Counted from the first letter of the stretch, positions 18,647 to 26,930 are shown. The stretch is 46,132 bases of DNA from Bacillota bacterium (GCA_012798955.1 JAAZMF010000177.1:1-46132), one strand, 5' to 3'. Notes: a model not told the origin generated them from the letters alone. Translations and numbers: made by a program.

Positions 18647-18670
18647 TGCACCCTACATAGCCAGGGTGCA
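18647..18670 (-). terminator. Probable terminator hairpin after the TPR gene
   Basis: An 8-bp perfect stem TGCACCCT/AGGGTGCA with an 8-base loop lies 65 bases past the TPR stop. On the minus strand it is followed by AATAACAGCTTTT, a weak U-tract, so termination is only probable. Confidence 0.45.
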
Positions 18671-18734
18671 CCACCGCGCTAATTTAGGATCGGCAAGTAT
18701 GAGACATGAATTATCTATCTATTACATCTGGGGA

Positions 18735-19265
18735 TTAACGGCGTATGAAATAAATAAGAGCAGCGATGGAGAAAGCTATTATGACCACCCAAGCTATAGG
18801 CATCTTTTTCCCCATGGAAGACTCCGCCAATTCCCGGCGGGCCATTACCCTTTGCAGCTTTGTCCCCTGCTTCAAGTGTTCAACAGCTTTCTGGAAATCC
18901 CCTTTCTGTCGATAAACAACACCCAAATTATGGTAGGCTGTGGCATAATCCGGATCACAGTCTATCGCCCTTTGGTAACAGGCGATGGCCTGATCTAGAT
19001 TATCTAACTCTCTATAGATGTTGCCCAGATTGCTGTGGGCTTGTGCCAAGCGAGGATCAAGGGCCAATGCTTTTTCAAAATGGGCCTTGGCATCACCGAT
19101 ATTCCCTCGGCGGGCAAAGATGATCCCCTGTTTGTTGTAGTAAAAAGCTGACTCTCCGTCTATCGCTACCAATGCTTCCAAGGCAACTAGGGCTTCCTCT
19201 AGATCGCCAATTTCTGTCAAACGATTGATATTCCGCCTAAGTTCCGCCGTCTTGTGCTCAGTCAT
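18735..19265 (-). CDS. Tail-anchored TPR-repeat protein
   Basis: A 176-residue protein with about three to four tetratricopeptide repeats: residues about 41-74 (FYYNKQGIIFARRGNIGDAKAHF...), 75-108 (AHSNLGNIYRELDNLDQAI...) and 109-142 (AYHNLGVVYRQKGDFQKAV...). A single C-terminal membrane helix IAWVVIIAFSIAALIYFI ends in RR. This predicts a cytoplasmic protein-binding scaffold anchored by its tail. The ribosome site before ATG 19265 is weak, but a good promoter lies at 19324-19352. Its partner is unknown; neighbours are a VanW protein and a YkvI transporter. Confidence 0.85.
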   Translation of the reverse strand: MTEHKTAELRRNINRLTEIGDLEEALVALEALVAIDGESAFYYNKQGIIFARRGNIGDAKAHFEKALALDPRLAQAHSNLGNIYRELDNLDQAIACYQRAIDCDPDYATAYHNLGVVYRQKGDFQKAVEHLKQGTKLQRVMARRELAESSMGKKMPIAWVVIIAFSIAALIYFIRR

Positions 19266-19323
19266 CGATTGCGTGGGCCCTAATAATTTCTAACTGGGCC
19301 AGCACCTCCCCATTTTTGACCCT

Positions 19324-19352
19324 ATTATATCGCACCAGAAGCACGTTATCCA
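19324..19352 (-). promoter_or_regulatory. Sigma-A-type promoter of the TPR gene
   Basis: Minus strand: -35 TGGATA (19352-19347), 17-base spacer, -10 TATAAT (19329-19324). It lies about 60 bases before the start codon. Confidence 0.6.
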
Positions 19353-19385
19353 GACAGAAGAACCCTATTCTGGGAGGAACACTGC

Positions 19386-20456
19386 TCATCGATCCTTCCC
19401 CAAGACTTGGAACCACCACCTGCGGCCGAAATATAGCAACGTCTGGGCCACGTACAGCCCCCCCAAATAGCCAAAAAAGGGGTATAGCAACCCTATTAGG
19501 CTACTAAAACCCATTAGCGAAAGGATAAAGGCTATCGCCAGCAATCCACCTGTAGCCAACCCAGGAGTAGTGCCTAGGCGCTTAGTGACAGCAAACAGAT
19601 TCGTCGCAGCAGTAGTAATCATCGCCGACCAGATAATAATGCCGTAGAGACTACCCATAAGGGGGTGCGCTCTGGTAGCAATCATAGCCATGGGTAATGG
19701 AGATTCGGTAGCTGCTAGGCCCTCACCCCAGATGGCAAAGCTACTAGCTAGCAGGAGTATTCCCAAGACTACCCCCCCCACTATCCCACCTAGTAAGGCA
19801 TGGCGTCTGGTTGGCAAGCCTGCAGCGAGAGGTATACAAGCGGCTATACCTAGCATGGAGTTATAGGCTAGATAGACAATCCCTGCCAGCCACCAATTGG
19901 GAACTAAAGGTGTAGGATAGGTTCCCCATAGGACATTGGCTTCACTATATTGTATCATTGTCCACAGCTGGGCGAGACCACGTATCCCAAGGCCCACAGT
20001 AGATATGAAGATACCCGGGACAAGCAACGCGTTTACCCAAAATACCCCCTTGATGCCTCCCATGGAACTAAAACCGGCCACACATGCCGTAAATACTACA
20101 CCGAAGAAGGGAGGCAATCCCCACTGCTGAAAAACCAAGGACCCAGCACCTGCCAACATAACACCGACTCCGGCCAAGAGAAAACACGTGATGACAATAT
20201 CGTAGTACTTTGCCCAGCTAGCTCCGCAGGTGATCTCCAAGATCCTCCCGTAAGAACCGTCGGCAAGCTCTTGAGCCAGGGCAAAATTCAGGGCTCCCAT
20301 TGCCACAAAGCCCACTATAGTAATGAGGATTCCCAGACAGCCTCTAGCACCATAGGTGATAAAGAAAGTCAAGGCCTCCTGCCCCGATGCAAAGCCTGCC
20401 CCCACCACAGCCCCCACGTATGTAGCTGCCATATACCATTGGACACCTAGCATCAT
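19386..20456 (-). CDS. YkvI-family multispanning membrane transporter
   Basis: 356 residues with about ten hydrophobic helices, belonging to the YkvI group of LeuT-fold secondary transporters. The first helix region YVGAVVGAGFASGQEALTFF has the glycine-rich break expected for the unwound substrate-binding helix of this fold. Other features are GFSSMGGIKGVFWVNALLVPG and PLLGSLYG-type loops. Its substrate is unknown. It begins ATG-ATG after GGGAGGTGG, so 20456 or 20453 are both possible. Divergent from yyaC. Confidence 0.85.
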   Translation of the reverse strand: MMLGVQWYMAATYVGAVVGAGFASGQEALTFFITYGARGCLGILITIVGFVAMGALNFALAQELADGSYGRILEITCGASWAKYYDIVITCFLLAGVGVMLAGAGSLVFQQWGLPPFFGVVFTACVAGFSSMGGIKGVFWVNALLVPGIFISTVGLGIRGLAQLWTMIQYSEANVLWGTYPTPLVPNWWLAGIVYLAYNSMLGIAACIPLAAGLPTRRHALLGGIVGGVVLGILLLASSFAIWGEGLAATESPLPMAMIATRAHPLMGSLYGIIIWSAMITTAATNLFAVTKRLGTTPGLATGGLLAIAFILSLMGFSSLIGLLYPFFGYLGGLYVAQTLLYFGRRWWFQVLGKDR

Positions 20457-20521
20457 CCACCTCCCATGTTAATGCTTTGGGTTGCCAATAGGCCACGGAC
20501 TGCCAACTACACCCCCTACAT

Positions 20522-20550
20522 GTATAGACAGACATGATCCATCATATACT
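20522..20550 (+). promoter_or_regulatory. Candidate sporulation-type promoter of yyaC
   Basis: GTATA (20522-20526), 16 bases, then CATATACT (20543-20550), which fits the -10 of sporulation sigma factors (CATANANT, sigma-E type) better than sigma-A. It lies about 40 bases before yyaC. Confidence 0.35.
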
Positions 20551-20588
20551 TCACTATGAATAATTAGATATGAGGAGTGAAGGTTTCG

Positions 20589-21275
20589 ATGAAGGCCCCC
20601 AGGGTGATGAAAGGCCTAGAATATGTATCTCGGATCCACGTAGATGATACCAATGGGCCAGGGAGTCTTGCCAAGGACCTCTGGGCATTCATAGGGCCTA
20701 TTTTATATCCCCAGCAAACGCCACTTGTGATTTTGTGTATAGGTACTGATCGGTCCACTGGTGATTGTCTAGGGCCTTTGGTTGGCTCAAAACTAGTGAC
20801 TTTGGGGGCTTTACCGCCCACGGTTCAGCTTTTTGGCACCCTAGACGAACCGGTCCACGCGGGGAACCTAGATGACTATTTGGGGATGCTGAGGCGGGAT
20901 TATCAGCAATCATATGTTCTGGCACTAGATGCATGCCTGGGCAAGTGTGAAAACGTTGGCTACATCACAATTAAGGATGGGCCTCTTAAGCCTGGCACCG
21001 GGGTCAATAAGAACCTTACTGAGGTCGGCGCTAGCCATATAGTTGGGGTCGTCAATGTCGGGGGGTTCATGGAGTACTTTGTTCTGCAAAACACTAGACT
21101 GAGTCTAGTGATGCGCATGGCCGATGCTATTGCCGAGGCCATAGCCGAGATGCTAGGGTCTTACCAAAGTGTCTTCCATTCTGGCATGGGAAAAAGCAGA
21201 CCCATGAATGGGGGGACCTCGCTTGCAAACAGAGGATGGACTGCAGCTCCTGTAGCACCTTCTGCCAGCGAGTAA
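20589..21275 (+). CDS. yyaC: Spore protease YyaC
   Basis: A member of the YyaC family, related to the GPR/hydrogenase-maturation protease fold and found in spore formers. Diagnostic segments: VILCIGTDRSTGDCLGPLVG, LFGTLDEPVHAGNLDDYL, VLALDACLGKCENVGYI and VGVVNVGGFMEYFVLQNTRL. The acidic residues in TDRSTGD and LDAC match the putative metal/catalytic positions of the fold. ATG 20589 (228 residues) is preferred, with GGAG-TGAAGG upstream; GTG 20577 is also in frame. The last 40 or so residues after MLGSY are low-complexity and not conserved. Only plus-strand gene between 3.2 and 35.8 kb. Confidence 0.93.
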   Translation: MKAPRVMKGLEYVSRIHVDDTNGPGSLAKDLWAFIGPILYPQQTPLVILCIGTDRSTGDCLGPLVGSKLVTLGALPPTVQLFGTLDEPVHAGNLDDYLGMLRRDYQQSYVLALDACLGKCENVGYITIKDGPLKPGTGVNKNLTEVGASHIVGVVNVGGFMEYFVLQNTRLSLVMRMADAIAEAIAEMLGSYQSVFHSGMGKSRPMNGGTSLANRGWTAAPVAPSASE

Positions 21276-21324
21276 AAGGAAAGCTTCCCCAATTTCTGTT
21301 TCCATGTTATATGATCACGCAAGA

Positions 21325-21345
21325 AGCGAACCCAAAGGGTCCGCT
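21325..21345. terminator. Hairpin between convergent yyaC and ykuS
   Basis: A 9-bp stem with one A/C mismatch (21325-21333 with 21337-21345) and a 3-base loop. On the minus strand it is followed by TCTTGCGT and on the plus strand by CTCTAAT, so it is a modest, possibly bidirectional terminator. Confidence 0.4.
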
Positions 21346-21385
21346 CTCTAATATGGATTACCATAAACAAGAATAGGTTATGATC

Positions 21386-21634
21386 TTAGCGCTGCAAACC
21401 CACAATCCGATTTACATCTGCAAGAATCTGCGCAAGATCCCTGCCCGTTGCTTCGATTACTGGCGCCCGGGCAACTATATCATGCCGACCTAGGAAATTC
21501 TCGTCCATACCACTAACTACAATAGCTGATGCATTATCCCATCCCTGACTGAGATCCTGCACATGGTATCCGCTATCGGCAAGGGCCTTTTTGATGTGGG
21601 CAACCTTGTCGTCGACAACAACTAAAGGTCGCAT
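21386..21634 (-). CDS. YkuS family protein (UPF0180)
   Basis: An 82-residue protein beginning MRPLVVVDDKVAHIKKALADSGYHV, with AIVVSGMDENFLGRHD and a C-terminal helix, matching UPF0180/YkuS. Its function is unknown; the fold looks like a small receiver-type alpha/beta domain. ATG 21634 is chosen because GGGAGGTGA lies 8 bases upstream; the in-frame GTG 21646 overlaps that ribosome site. It stands alone between yyaC and larC. Confidence 0.85.
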   Translation of the reverse strand: MRPLVVVDDKVAHIKKALADSGYHVQDLSQGWDNASAIVVSGMDENFLGRHDIVARAPVIEATGRDLAQILADVNRIVGLQR

Positions 21635-21799
21635 CTCCCGTGTCACCTCCCATTGGACAACTATAGTATTTCCCTTGGGCGGCGACTATACACAAGGCGG
21701 TATTAGCCAATGGCAAGCTCTAGGCACCTTCAGAGCCATTCTAGTCCAAAGAAAGCAGTTATTTTCAGAGGCCCAAACCACCACACTAATACTGGTCTG

Positions 21800-23005
21800 C
21801 TAGACGGCTTGAGCAGTCCCGTTATCTAGGTGCAAGGTTTGCCGGGCGGCCATCTTAGCCTGATCATACACTTCCTTTATAGGAAGGCCCGTTTTCTGGG
21901 CAACTTGGTGGCAATCCCGATACTCCGGTGCTACTGTTACGGTTTGTTCCCCCAATTTGCCGACCTTGACTCGTACATCCTCATCTGCCACTTTGACTGG
22001 TACTATTTCCCGAGGCAGCACATAACGCCGCCTACGATCCAGACGAATCCCTAGGGTAGTCGTTTCTCGGAAAATCACCGTAGCGAGGGCATCCTGGTCA
22101 TCCGGATGACACAAAACTGTAAGCGTAAGCCCCGCTCGACCGCCTTTCATTATGGCATTTTGCACGTACACATCTAGCGCGCCCCTATCCAATAGCCCTT
22201 GAGTTAAAGGCGGCACTAGCTCGGGGTTATGATCATCAATATTGCATTCCAAAACGGCTATTTCATCCATATCCCAAAGGGTTTTCCCGCTAGGTACCGG
22301 CTCCAACAACACCAGTCTGAGCAGATTAGGAATGGGTAGATCCTTGGTACCTGCGCCATAGCCAACCTTAAGCAGGCGCCCAGCAGGCAACGCACCATAG
22401 GAACCAGCTAACTCCGTAAGTAACGCCGCTCCAGTTGGTGTTACTAGCTCACCAACCACACCTCTAGAGTAAGTTGGAACTCCTGTTAGTAGGTTCATCG
22501 TTGCTGGAACAGGCACTGGCATAGTCCCGTGGGCGACCTCAATAAACCCAGTGCCTAGATGAACAGGAGAGGAACGCACGCTCTCCACTCTAAGATGATA
22601 AAACCCTGCTACAGTGCAGACCACATCCACAATGGCATCAATAGCTCCCACTTCATGGAAATGGACTTCTTCGACAGTGGTCCCATGGGCCTTAGCTTCT
22701 GCTACAGCTAACCTGCGAAACACCTGGATTGCTCGGCGCCCCACAGTAGGTTCCAGATTAGCCCCCTCAATAATCTCGACAACATCTTGTAGATGACGAT
22801 GCACATGCTGCTCCGGGTGATGTACTACTACATGGCGGGCAGCTATTCCATGTTTCATCACTTTGGTAACTTCGATATGTACGTCTTCAAGCCCCAAAGT
22901 TGCGATTGTATCTTTGAACAGTGTTTCGGGCACTCCCACATCCAACAATGCCCCCAGGAACATGTTACCACTAGCACCCGAAAAGCAATCGATATAGGCA
23001 TTCAC
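21800..23005 (-). CDS. larC: LarC, nickel-insertion enzyme for the nickel-pincer cofactor
   Basis: CTP-dependent cyclometallase that inserts nickel into pyridinium-3,5-bisthiocarboxylic acid mononucleotide, the cofactor of lactate racemase and related enzymes. Begins MNAYIDCFSGASGNMFLGALLD. Has the histidine-rich stretch HHPEQHVHRHLQDV (about residues 61-74), EEVHFHEVGAIDAIVD and the C-terminal domain ALDVYVQNAIMKGGRAGLTL. All 401 residues are in one frame, unlike species with a programmed frameshift. GTG 23005 follows AAAGGGGG by about 12 bases. LarE is not in the window. Confidence 0.93.
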   Translation of the reverse strand: MNAYIDCFSGASGNMFLGALLDVGVPETLFKDTIATLGLEDVHIEVTKVMKHGIAARHVVVHHPEQHVHRHLQDVVEIIEGANLEPTVGRRAIQVFRRLAVAEAKAHGTTVEEVHFHEVGAIDAIVDVVCTVAGFYHLRVESVRSSPVHLGTGFIEVAHGTMPVPVPATMNLLTGVPTYSRGVVGELVTPTGAALLTELAGSYGALPAGRLLKVGYGAGTKDLPIPNLLRLVLLEPVPSGKTLWDMDEIAVLECNIDDHNPELVPPLTQGLLDRGALDVYVQNAIMKGGRAGLTLTVLCHPDDQDALATVIFRETTTLGIRLDRRRRYVLPREIVPVKVADEDVRVKVGKLGEQTVTVAPEYRDCHQVAQKTGLPIKEVYDQAKMAARQTLHLDNGTAQAV

Positions 23006-23052
23006 TGAACAGGTGACCCCCTTTTCTTAAGTTCCCACACATCAACGCTTCA

Positions 23053-23068
23053 TGTTCCACGTGGAACA
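23053..23068. promoter_or_regulatory. parS: parS site 1
   Basis: TGTTCCACGTGGAACA, a perfect 16-bp palindrome of the parS consensus (TGTTNCACGTGNAACA). The symmetry extends to 18 bp (23052-23069). It lies about 1.2 kb from parB. ParB binds it and spreads, loading SMC/condensin near the origin. Confidence 0.93.
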
Positions 23069-23267
23069 TAGAGTTTTATGAGTTCCATATGCACTCTCTA
23101 ACGATAGTTCTTGAGACAGAGCTAAGCTACTATTGCCAAGTTGATATGGCACTAACATGTCGCCAATTGTGAAAAGGCAGGACTCCCATCAAGCCATGTA
23201 CGCCCAAACCATGTTTTGCAGCCGACGCCAGTCCCCTATATTTCCGCTCCATAGGAAAACTTATCGG

Positions 23268-23283
23268 TGTTCCACGTGGAACA
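23268..23283. promoter_or_regulatory. parS: parS site 2
   Basis: The same perfect 16-bp core as site 1; here the symmetry extends to 22 bp (23265-23286). The core is identical at both sites while flanks differ, consistent with selection on the ParB recognition core. Confidence 0.93.
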
Positions 23284-23425
23284 CCGCCGAAATTGATAGT
23301 CCGGGCAACAACCTAAACGCTATTAACCCAATCGGTGCCCAGTGAAGATGATTACTTGGTGAGTAGAGCAATTCATCCCCCGGCTAAGGCCGATAGGCCT
23401 TCTTGTCACATGATCTTTTCGTAAC

Positions 23426-24184
23426 CTAACCCTGGGCCTGCCGAGCGATCAAGTGCGCTGTAAATCCAGCACCGAAGCCATTATCGATATTCACTACCGA
23501 AACACCTGAGGCGCAGCTGTTGAGCATGCCTAAAAGGGCTGCTAGCCCGCCAAAGGCGGCCCCATAGCCAACGCTAGTGGGTACGGCGATAATCGGCTTG
23601 TCGAGCAACCCTCCGACCACGCTGGCTAAAGCGCCTTCCATCCCTGCTACCACGATGATAGCTTTGGCGTCCTGGAAGCGATGTAGTTCTCCCAACAGCC
23701 TGTGGAGTCCCGCAACGCCAACATCGTATACCCTTGTAACTGTGCTACCCATTACTTCCGCGGTGATAGCAGCCTCCTCTGCCACAGGTAGATCGGACGT
23801 GCCGGCACTGATTACAGCCACATCCCCCACAATACCTTGGGCAGTCTGCTTCCATCCTAATGTGATCAGCTGACCCACGCTGTGATATTCAGCTCCATGA
23901 ACCTGTTTCTGAACGCCCCGTCCCATGGTTGGGTTAGCTCTAGTGGCTAACACCCTGTCTGCTCGTTCTGCTAGCCGCCTAAATATTTCTACCACTTGCT
24001 CTTCCGTTTTACCAGCACAGTAGATCACCTCGGGAAAACCCTTGCGTGCTGTTCTGTGGTGGTCTATCTTAGCAAAGCCCAGGTCTTCATAAGACAGCTC
24101 TTGAAGATATTGGACCACAACGTCTTTGTCAATGGCACCATCTTTGAACCTCTCCAGCAACAGGTCCAAGTTCCCGTCTCTCAA
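23426..24184 (-). CDS. larB: LarB, pyridinium-3,5-biscarboxylic acid mononucleotide synthase
   Basis: Carboxylates and hydrolyses nicotinate adenine dinucleotide, the first step of nickel-pincer cofactor synthesis. It contains an AIR-carboxylase-like domain. Segments: LSYEDLGFAKIDHHRTARKGFPEVIYCAGKT, ISAGTSDLPVAEEA, VYDVGVAGLHRLL, VVAGMEGALASVVGGL and PTSVGYGAAFGG. TTG 24184 is chosen: AAGGTGA lies 5 bases upstream and the protein begins like other LarBs (252 residues); the frame runs open to 24229. It directly follows parB in the same direction, separated from larC by the parS gap. Confidence 0.93.
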   Translation of the reverse strand: MRDGNLDLLLERFKDGAIDKDVVVQYLQELSYEDLGFAKIDHHRTARKGFPEVIYCAGKTEEQVVEIFRRLAERADRVLATRANPTMGRGVQKQVHGAEYHSVGQLITLGWKQTAQGIVGDVAVISAGTSDLPVAEEAAITAEVMGSTVTRVYDVGVAGLHRLLGELHRFQDAKAIIVVAGMEGALASVVGGLLDKPIIAVPTSVGYGAAFGGLAALLGMLNSCASGVSVVNIDNGFGAGFTAHLIARQAQG

Positions 24185-24256
24185 TCCGTTCACCTTCCAC
24201 ATCAGACTATCGCCAAGTGCCAATATCAAAGGGCTTCAGGTCAATAGGGTTATTGA

Positions 24257-25117
24257 CTATTCCCAGGATCCACCGGCGATAACCTCCAAGATGCGATTTA
24301 GCTCCTCTGTAGAATAGTACTCAACCTCAATCTTACCTTTACCCTTTTTGTCTTGAACTTTAACCTTAGTCCCCAACATCCCCCGCAATCGGTCTTCAAT
24401 CTCCCTAATAAATGGACTCTGCGTAGCCTTGGCTGGCACCGCGTCCCGTTTTTTGACACCTTTTGCGTCTCCGGATGCCAGATGATCCTCCAATTGCCGT
24501 ACCGACCATGATTCCTCCACACAGCGGCGCCCTAGGCCAATAGCCCGTTCTTCTCCCAGCATCACCAGGATTTTGCCATGGCCGGGACTCAACTCGCCAC
24601 CTGCTATCCAATCCTGCACTTCACTAGGCAAACGCAGCAATCGTAGTCGATTGGCCACTGTAGGACGTCCCTTGCCGACTGCCTGGGCTACATCCTCCTG
24701 GGTGAGCTGGAATTCCCTGATCAACACACCATATGCCTTTGCTTCTTCGATGGGATTGAGATCCTCCCTTTGCAGGTTCTCAATTAGTGCGATCTCCATG
24801 ACCTGGCGATCTGTGAGTTCCCTAACCAGTGCCGGTATCTCCACTAACCCAGCAATACTAGAGGCTCTCCAGCGTCGCTCCCCAGCCACTAACTGATAAC
24901 CCGAACCGTGGGCTCGCACAGTGATAGGCTGCAAGACACCTTTTTCCTTGATGGAATCGGCCAACTCTTGTAGCCCCTCTTCGCTGAAGCTACTTCTAGG
25001 CTGGTATGGGTTAGGTTCTATAGACTCTACAGGAATCTGCTTGACAGCACTACCGTGGGTTTCTTCGATCTGCGGCATCAAGGCTTTTAAGCCTCTACCT
25101 AGCGCTTGTCTAGTCAC
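24257..25117 (-). CDS. parB: Chromosome-partitioning protein ParB (Spo0J)
   Basis: CTP-dependent DNA clamp that loads at parS and recruits SMC. N-terminal RGLKALMPQ (ParA-stimulating segment), QPRSSF, the CTP-binding motifs GERRWRASS and ENLQREDLNPIEEA, the helix-turn-helix LTQEDVAQAVGKGRPTVANRLRLLRLP, and a C-terminal dimerisation domain. 286 residues. The GTG 25117 overlaps the parA stop by four bases (GTGA). Distinguished from the Noc paralogue by the parA overlap and RGLKAL terminus. Confidence 0.96.
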   Translation of the reverse strand: MTRQALGRGLKALMPQIEETHGSAVKQIPVESIEPNPYQPRSSFSEEGLQELADSIKEKGVLQPITVRAHGSGYQLVAGERRWRASSIAGLVEIPALVRELTDRQVMEIALIENLQREDLNPIEEAKAYGVLIREFQLTQEDVAQAVGKGRPTVANRLRLLRLPSEVQDWIAGGELSPGHGKILVMLGEERAIGLGRRCVEESWSVRQLEDHLASGDAKGVKKRDAVPAKATQSPFIREIEDRLRGMLGTKVKVQDKKGKGKIEVEYYSTEELNRILEVIAGGSWE

Positions 25118-25872
25118 GCCCCAATCAACTCCCTAGCCAAGTCCCTGTAAGCTTGGGCGCCACGGCAATGCTGATCATACAAAGTGATGGGTTCCCCATG
25201 ACTAGGCGCTTCACTCAATCGCACATTTCTAGGTATGACGGTATTGAAGACCCTATCTCCAAAAAAGCGCCGTACTTCGTCCACTACCTGTTGAGACAAA
25301 TTGGTACGAGCATCAAACATAGTCATTAGGACCCCGCCTATTTCCAGAGCAGGATTCAAGTGTTCCCTTACTAGCCCCACAGTCCCCATAAGTTGGCTTA
25401 CCCCTTCCAAAGCATAATACTCGCATTGAATGGGAATCAGTGCTGCTGTAGCAGCACTTAGAGCATTAATAGTCAACAACCCCAAGGAAGGTGGAGCATC
25501 AATAAGGATATATTCGTACCTATCATGGATGGAGTTCAAAGCATCCTTTAGTCTGTACTCCCTTGACATGGTTGAAACCAATTCAATCTCTGCGCCGGCC
25601 AACTCTAAAGTAGCCGCTGCCACATCTAACCCAGGGATAGCTGTTGACTGAATGACCTCCTCAATAGGCCTACCCTCAATGAGGACATCATACATACAGC
25701 CTTCCACTTGGTTTTTCAACACCCCAACTCCACTACTAGCATTTCCTTGGGGATCGATATCTACCAGAAGTACCCGCTTACCTAACTCCGCCATACAGGC
25801 ACCCAGGTTCACTGCCGTAGTGCTTTTGCCAACACCGCCTTTTTGATTCACTATCGCTAGACATGTGGCCAA
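25114..25872 (-). CDS. parA: Chromosome-partitioning ATPase ParA (Soj)
   Basis: Deviant Walker A ATPase that binds DNA as a dimer, partners ParB, and in Bacillus regulates DnaA. NQKGGVGKSTTAVNLGA at residue 9 has the signature lysine, with LLVDIDPQGNASSGVG (Walker A'), YILIDAPPSLGLLTINAL (Walker B) and IPRNVRLSEAPSHGEPI. 252 residues. Start TTG 25872 after GGGGTGA. It follows noc by 45 bases. Confidence 0.97.
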   Translation of the reverse strand: MATCLAIVNQKGGVGKSTTAVNLGACMAELGKRVLLVDIDPQGNASSGVGVLKNQVEGCMYDVLIEGRPIEEVIQSTAIPGLDVAAATLELAGAEIELVSTMSREYRLKDALNSIHDRYEYILIDAPPSLGLLTINALSAATAALIPIQCEYYALEGVSQLMGTVGLVREHLNPALEIGGVLMTMFDARTNLSQQVVDEVRRFFGDRVFNTVIPRNVRLSEAPSHGEPITLYDQHCRGAQAYRDLARELIGA

Positions 25873-25917
25873 CTCTATTCACCCCACCCTCGGCCTTTTA
25901 CCCCCTACGGTCAATGC

Positions 25918-26778
25918 CTAAATATTGTTAGTGGTTCTTCTAATCCTGATCTGCATCTCCAATATGTCCTCGGTCTTTGACTCTTCCAGCTCCACTTCCG
26001 CCCCACCAGCACGCATCTCTTTAACCAATTGTCTAACACTGTTTTGAAGGAGTCGGGCATCACGCCAAAGCTTTGTGACTTTCTGCTGGGGTGATCGCCG
26101 CTCCGTGCCCTCCCGTATACGCTTCACCAACTCTTCTGTTTCTCGAACTGAAAGCTGTCCTTCCCGTACTGCATCAACCACCTGCAACTGCTGGGCTTCT
26201 GAATCTAGGCTCAACAAGGCGCGGCAGTGACGTTCGGTCATTATTTCCCGGGAAATACGTTCCCTCACCTGTGGGCTCAAACGTAGGAGCCTTAGCTTGT
26301 TGGCAATAGCCGATTGGCTTCTTCCAATGCTCTGGGCTAGCTCTTCCTGGGTCATCCCAAATTCCTGAAGCAAGCGCTGGTATGCAATGGCCTCTTCCCA
26401 GTAATCTAGATCCTCCCTCTGCAAATTTTCAATGAGGGCAATCTGTGCACTAGTGGCATCATCTAGTTCTCTAACCACGGCAGGGATAGCATCCCAGCCA
26501 AGATATCGAGCGGCTCTAACTCGCCTCTCACCGGCCACTAACTGGTACCCACCGGGACAGGTACGCACAATAATAGGCTGAATCAGACCGTGCTCATCCA
26601 AAGATTGAGCCAACTCCTCTATATCCTCTTCCGTAAAAGTAGAGCGTGGCTGAAAGGGGTTCGCCTCGATCTTTGCCAAAGGGATTTGTCGAATTGCATC
26701 CGCTTCCTTGGTCATATGGGTGTCCTGTATCTGCTCAACGTTCTTAACTCGCGCCTTAAGGACATCACCTAAGCGCAT
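25918..26778 (-). CDS. noc: Nucleoid occlusion protein Noc (ParB paralogue)
   Basis: ParB-like CTPase that binds Noc-binding sites and blocks division over the nucleoid. It has ENLQREDLDYWEEAIAYQRLL, GERRVRAARYLG and the helix-turn-helix MTQEELAQSIGRSQSAIANKLRLLRL. The order rsmG-noc-parA-parB is the canonical one. Its C-terminal half (RRSPQQKVTKLWRD...) differs from ParB. The N-terminus MRLGDVLKARVKNVEQI could form an amphipathic helix, as needed for membrane binding, but differs from the B. subtilis one. 286 residues, ATG 26778 after GGGGAGG. A perfect Noc-binding palindrome lies inside the gene at 26242-26257. Confidence 0.9.
   Translation of the reverse strand: MRLGDVLKARVKNVEQIQDTHMTKEADAIRQIPLAKIEANPFQPRSTFTEEDIEELAQSLDEHGLIQPIIVRTCPGGYQLVAGERRVRAARYLGWDAIPAVVRELDDATSAQIALIENLQREDLDYWEEAIAYQRLLQEFGMTQEELAQSIGRSQSAIANKLRLLRLSPQVRERISREIMTERHCRALLSLDSEAQQLQVVDAVREGQLSVRETEELVKRIREGTERRSPQQKVTKLWRDARLLQNSVRQLVKEMRAGGAEVELEESKTEDILEMQIRIRRTTNNI
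26242..26257. promoter_or_regulatory. Noc-binding site (NBS) inside noc
   Basis: The 16 bases TATTTCCCGGGAAATA contain the complete B. subtilis NBS consensus ATTTCCCGGGAAAT (14/14). The site codes for part of ERISREIM within noc itself. Confidence 0.85.
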
Positions 26779-26890
26779 CTTCCTCCCCCCCTTTGGAATA
26801 AATAGCTTCTATATAGTGCCTCTAGTCCCTTTCGCTTCTACCTAGCACCTTTCCTGCCCAAAGCTCAGTAGAGAGCCCAAGCTTTGCCAC

Positions 26891-26930
26891 AAATCAAAAG
26901 AGCCCCCTACCGTTGGCGGTGGGCGCCCTC
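26891..26930 (-). terminator. Terminator between rsmG and noc
   Basis: A G+C-rich imperfect stem around ACCG-CCAA-CGGT with outer GGGC/GCTC-type pairs, followed on the minus strand by TTTTGATTTG. It separates the mnmE-mnmG-rsmG transcript from noc-parA-parB. Confidence 0.7.

Larger units (their letters stand above)
23006..23425. other. parS-bearing intergenic region between larC and larB
   Basis: A 420-base gap with no credible gene. It holds two perfect parS palindromes (annotated separately) 215 bases apart, and a small hairpin AAGGCC-GATA-GGCCTT at 23386-23401. No convincing promoter or other repeats were found. Confidence 0.6.
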
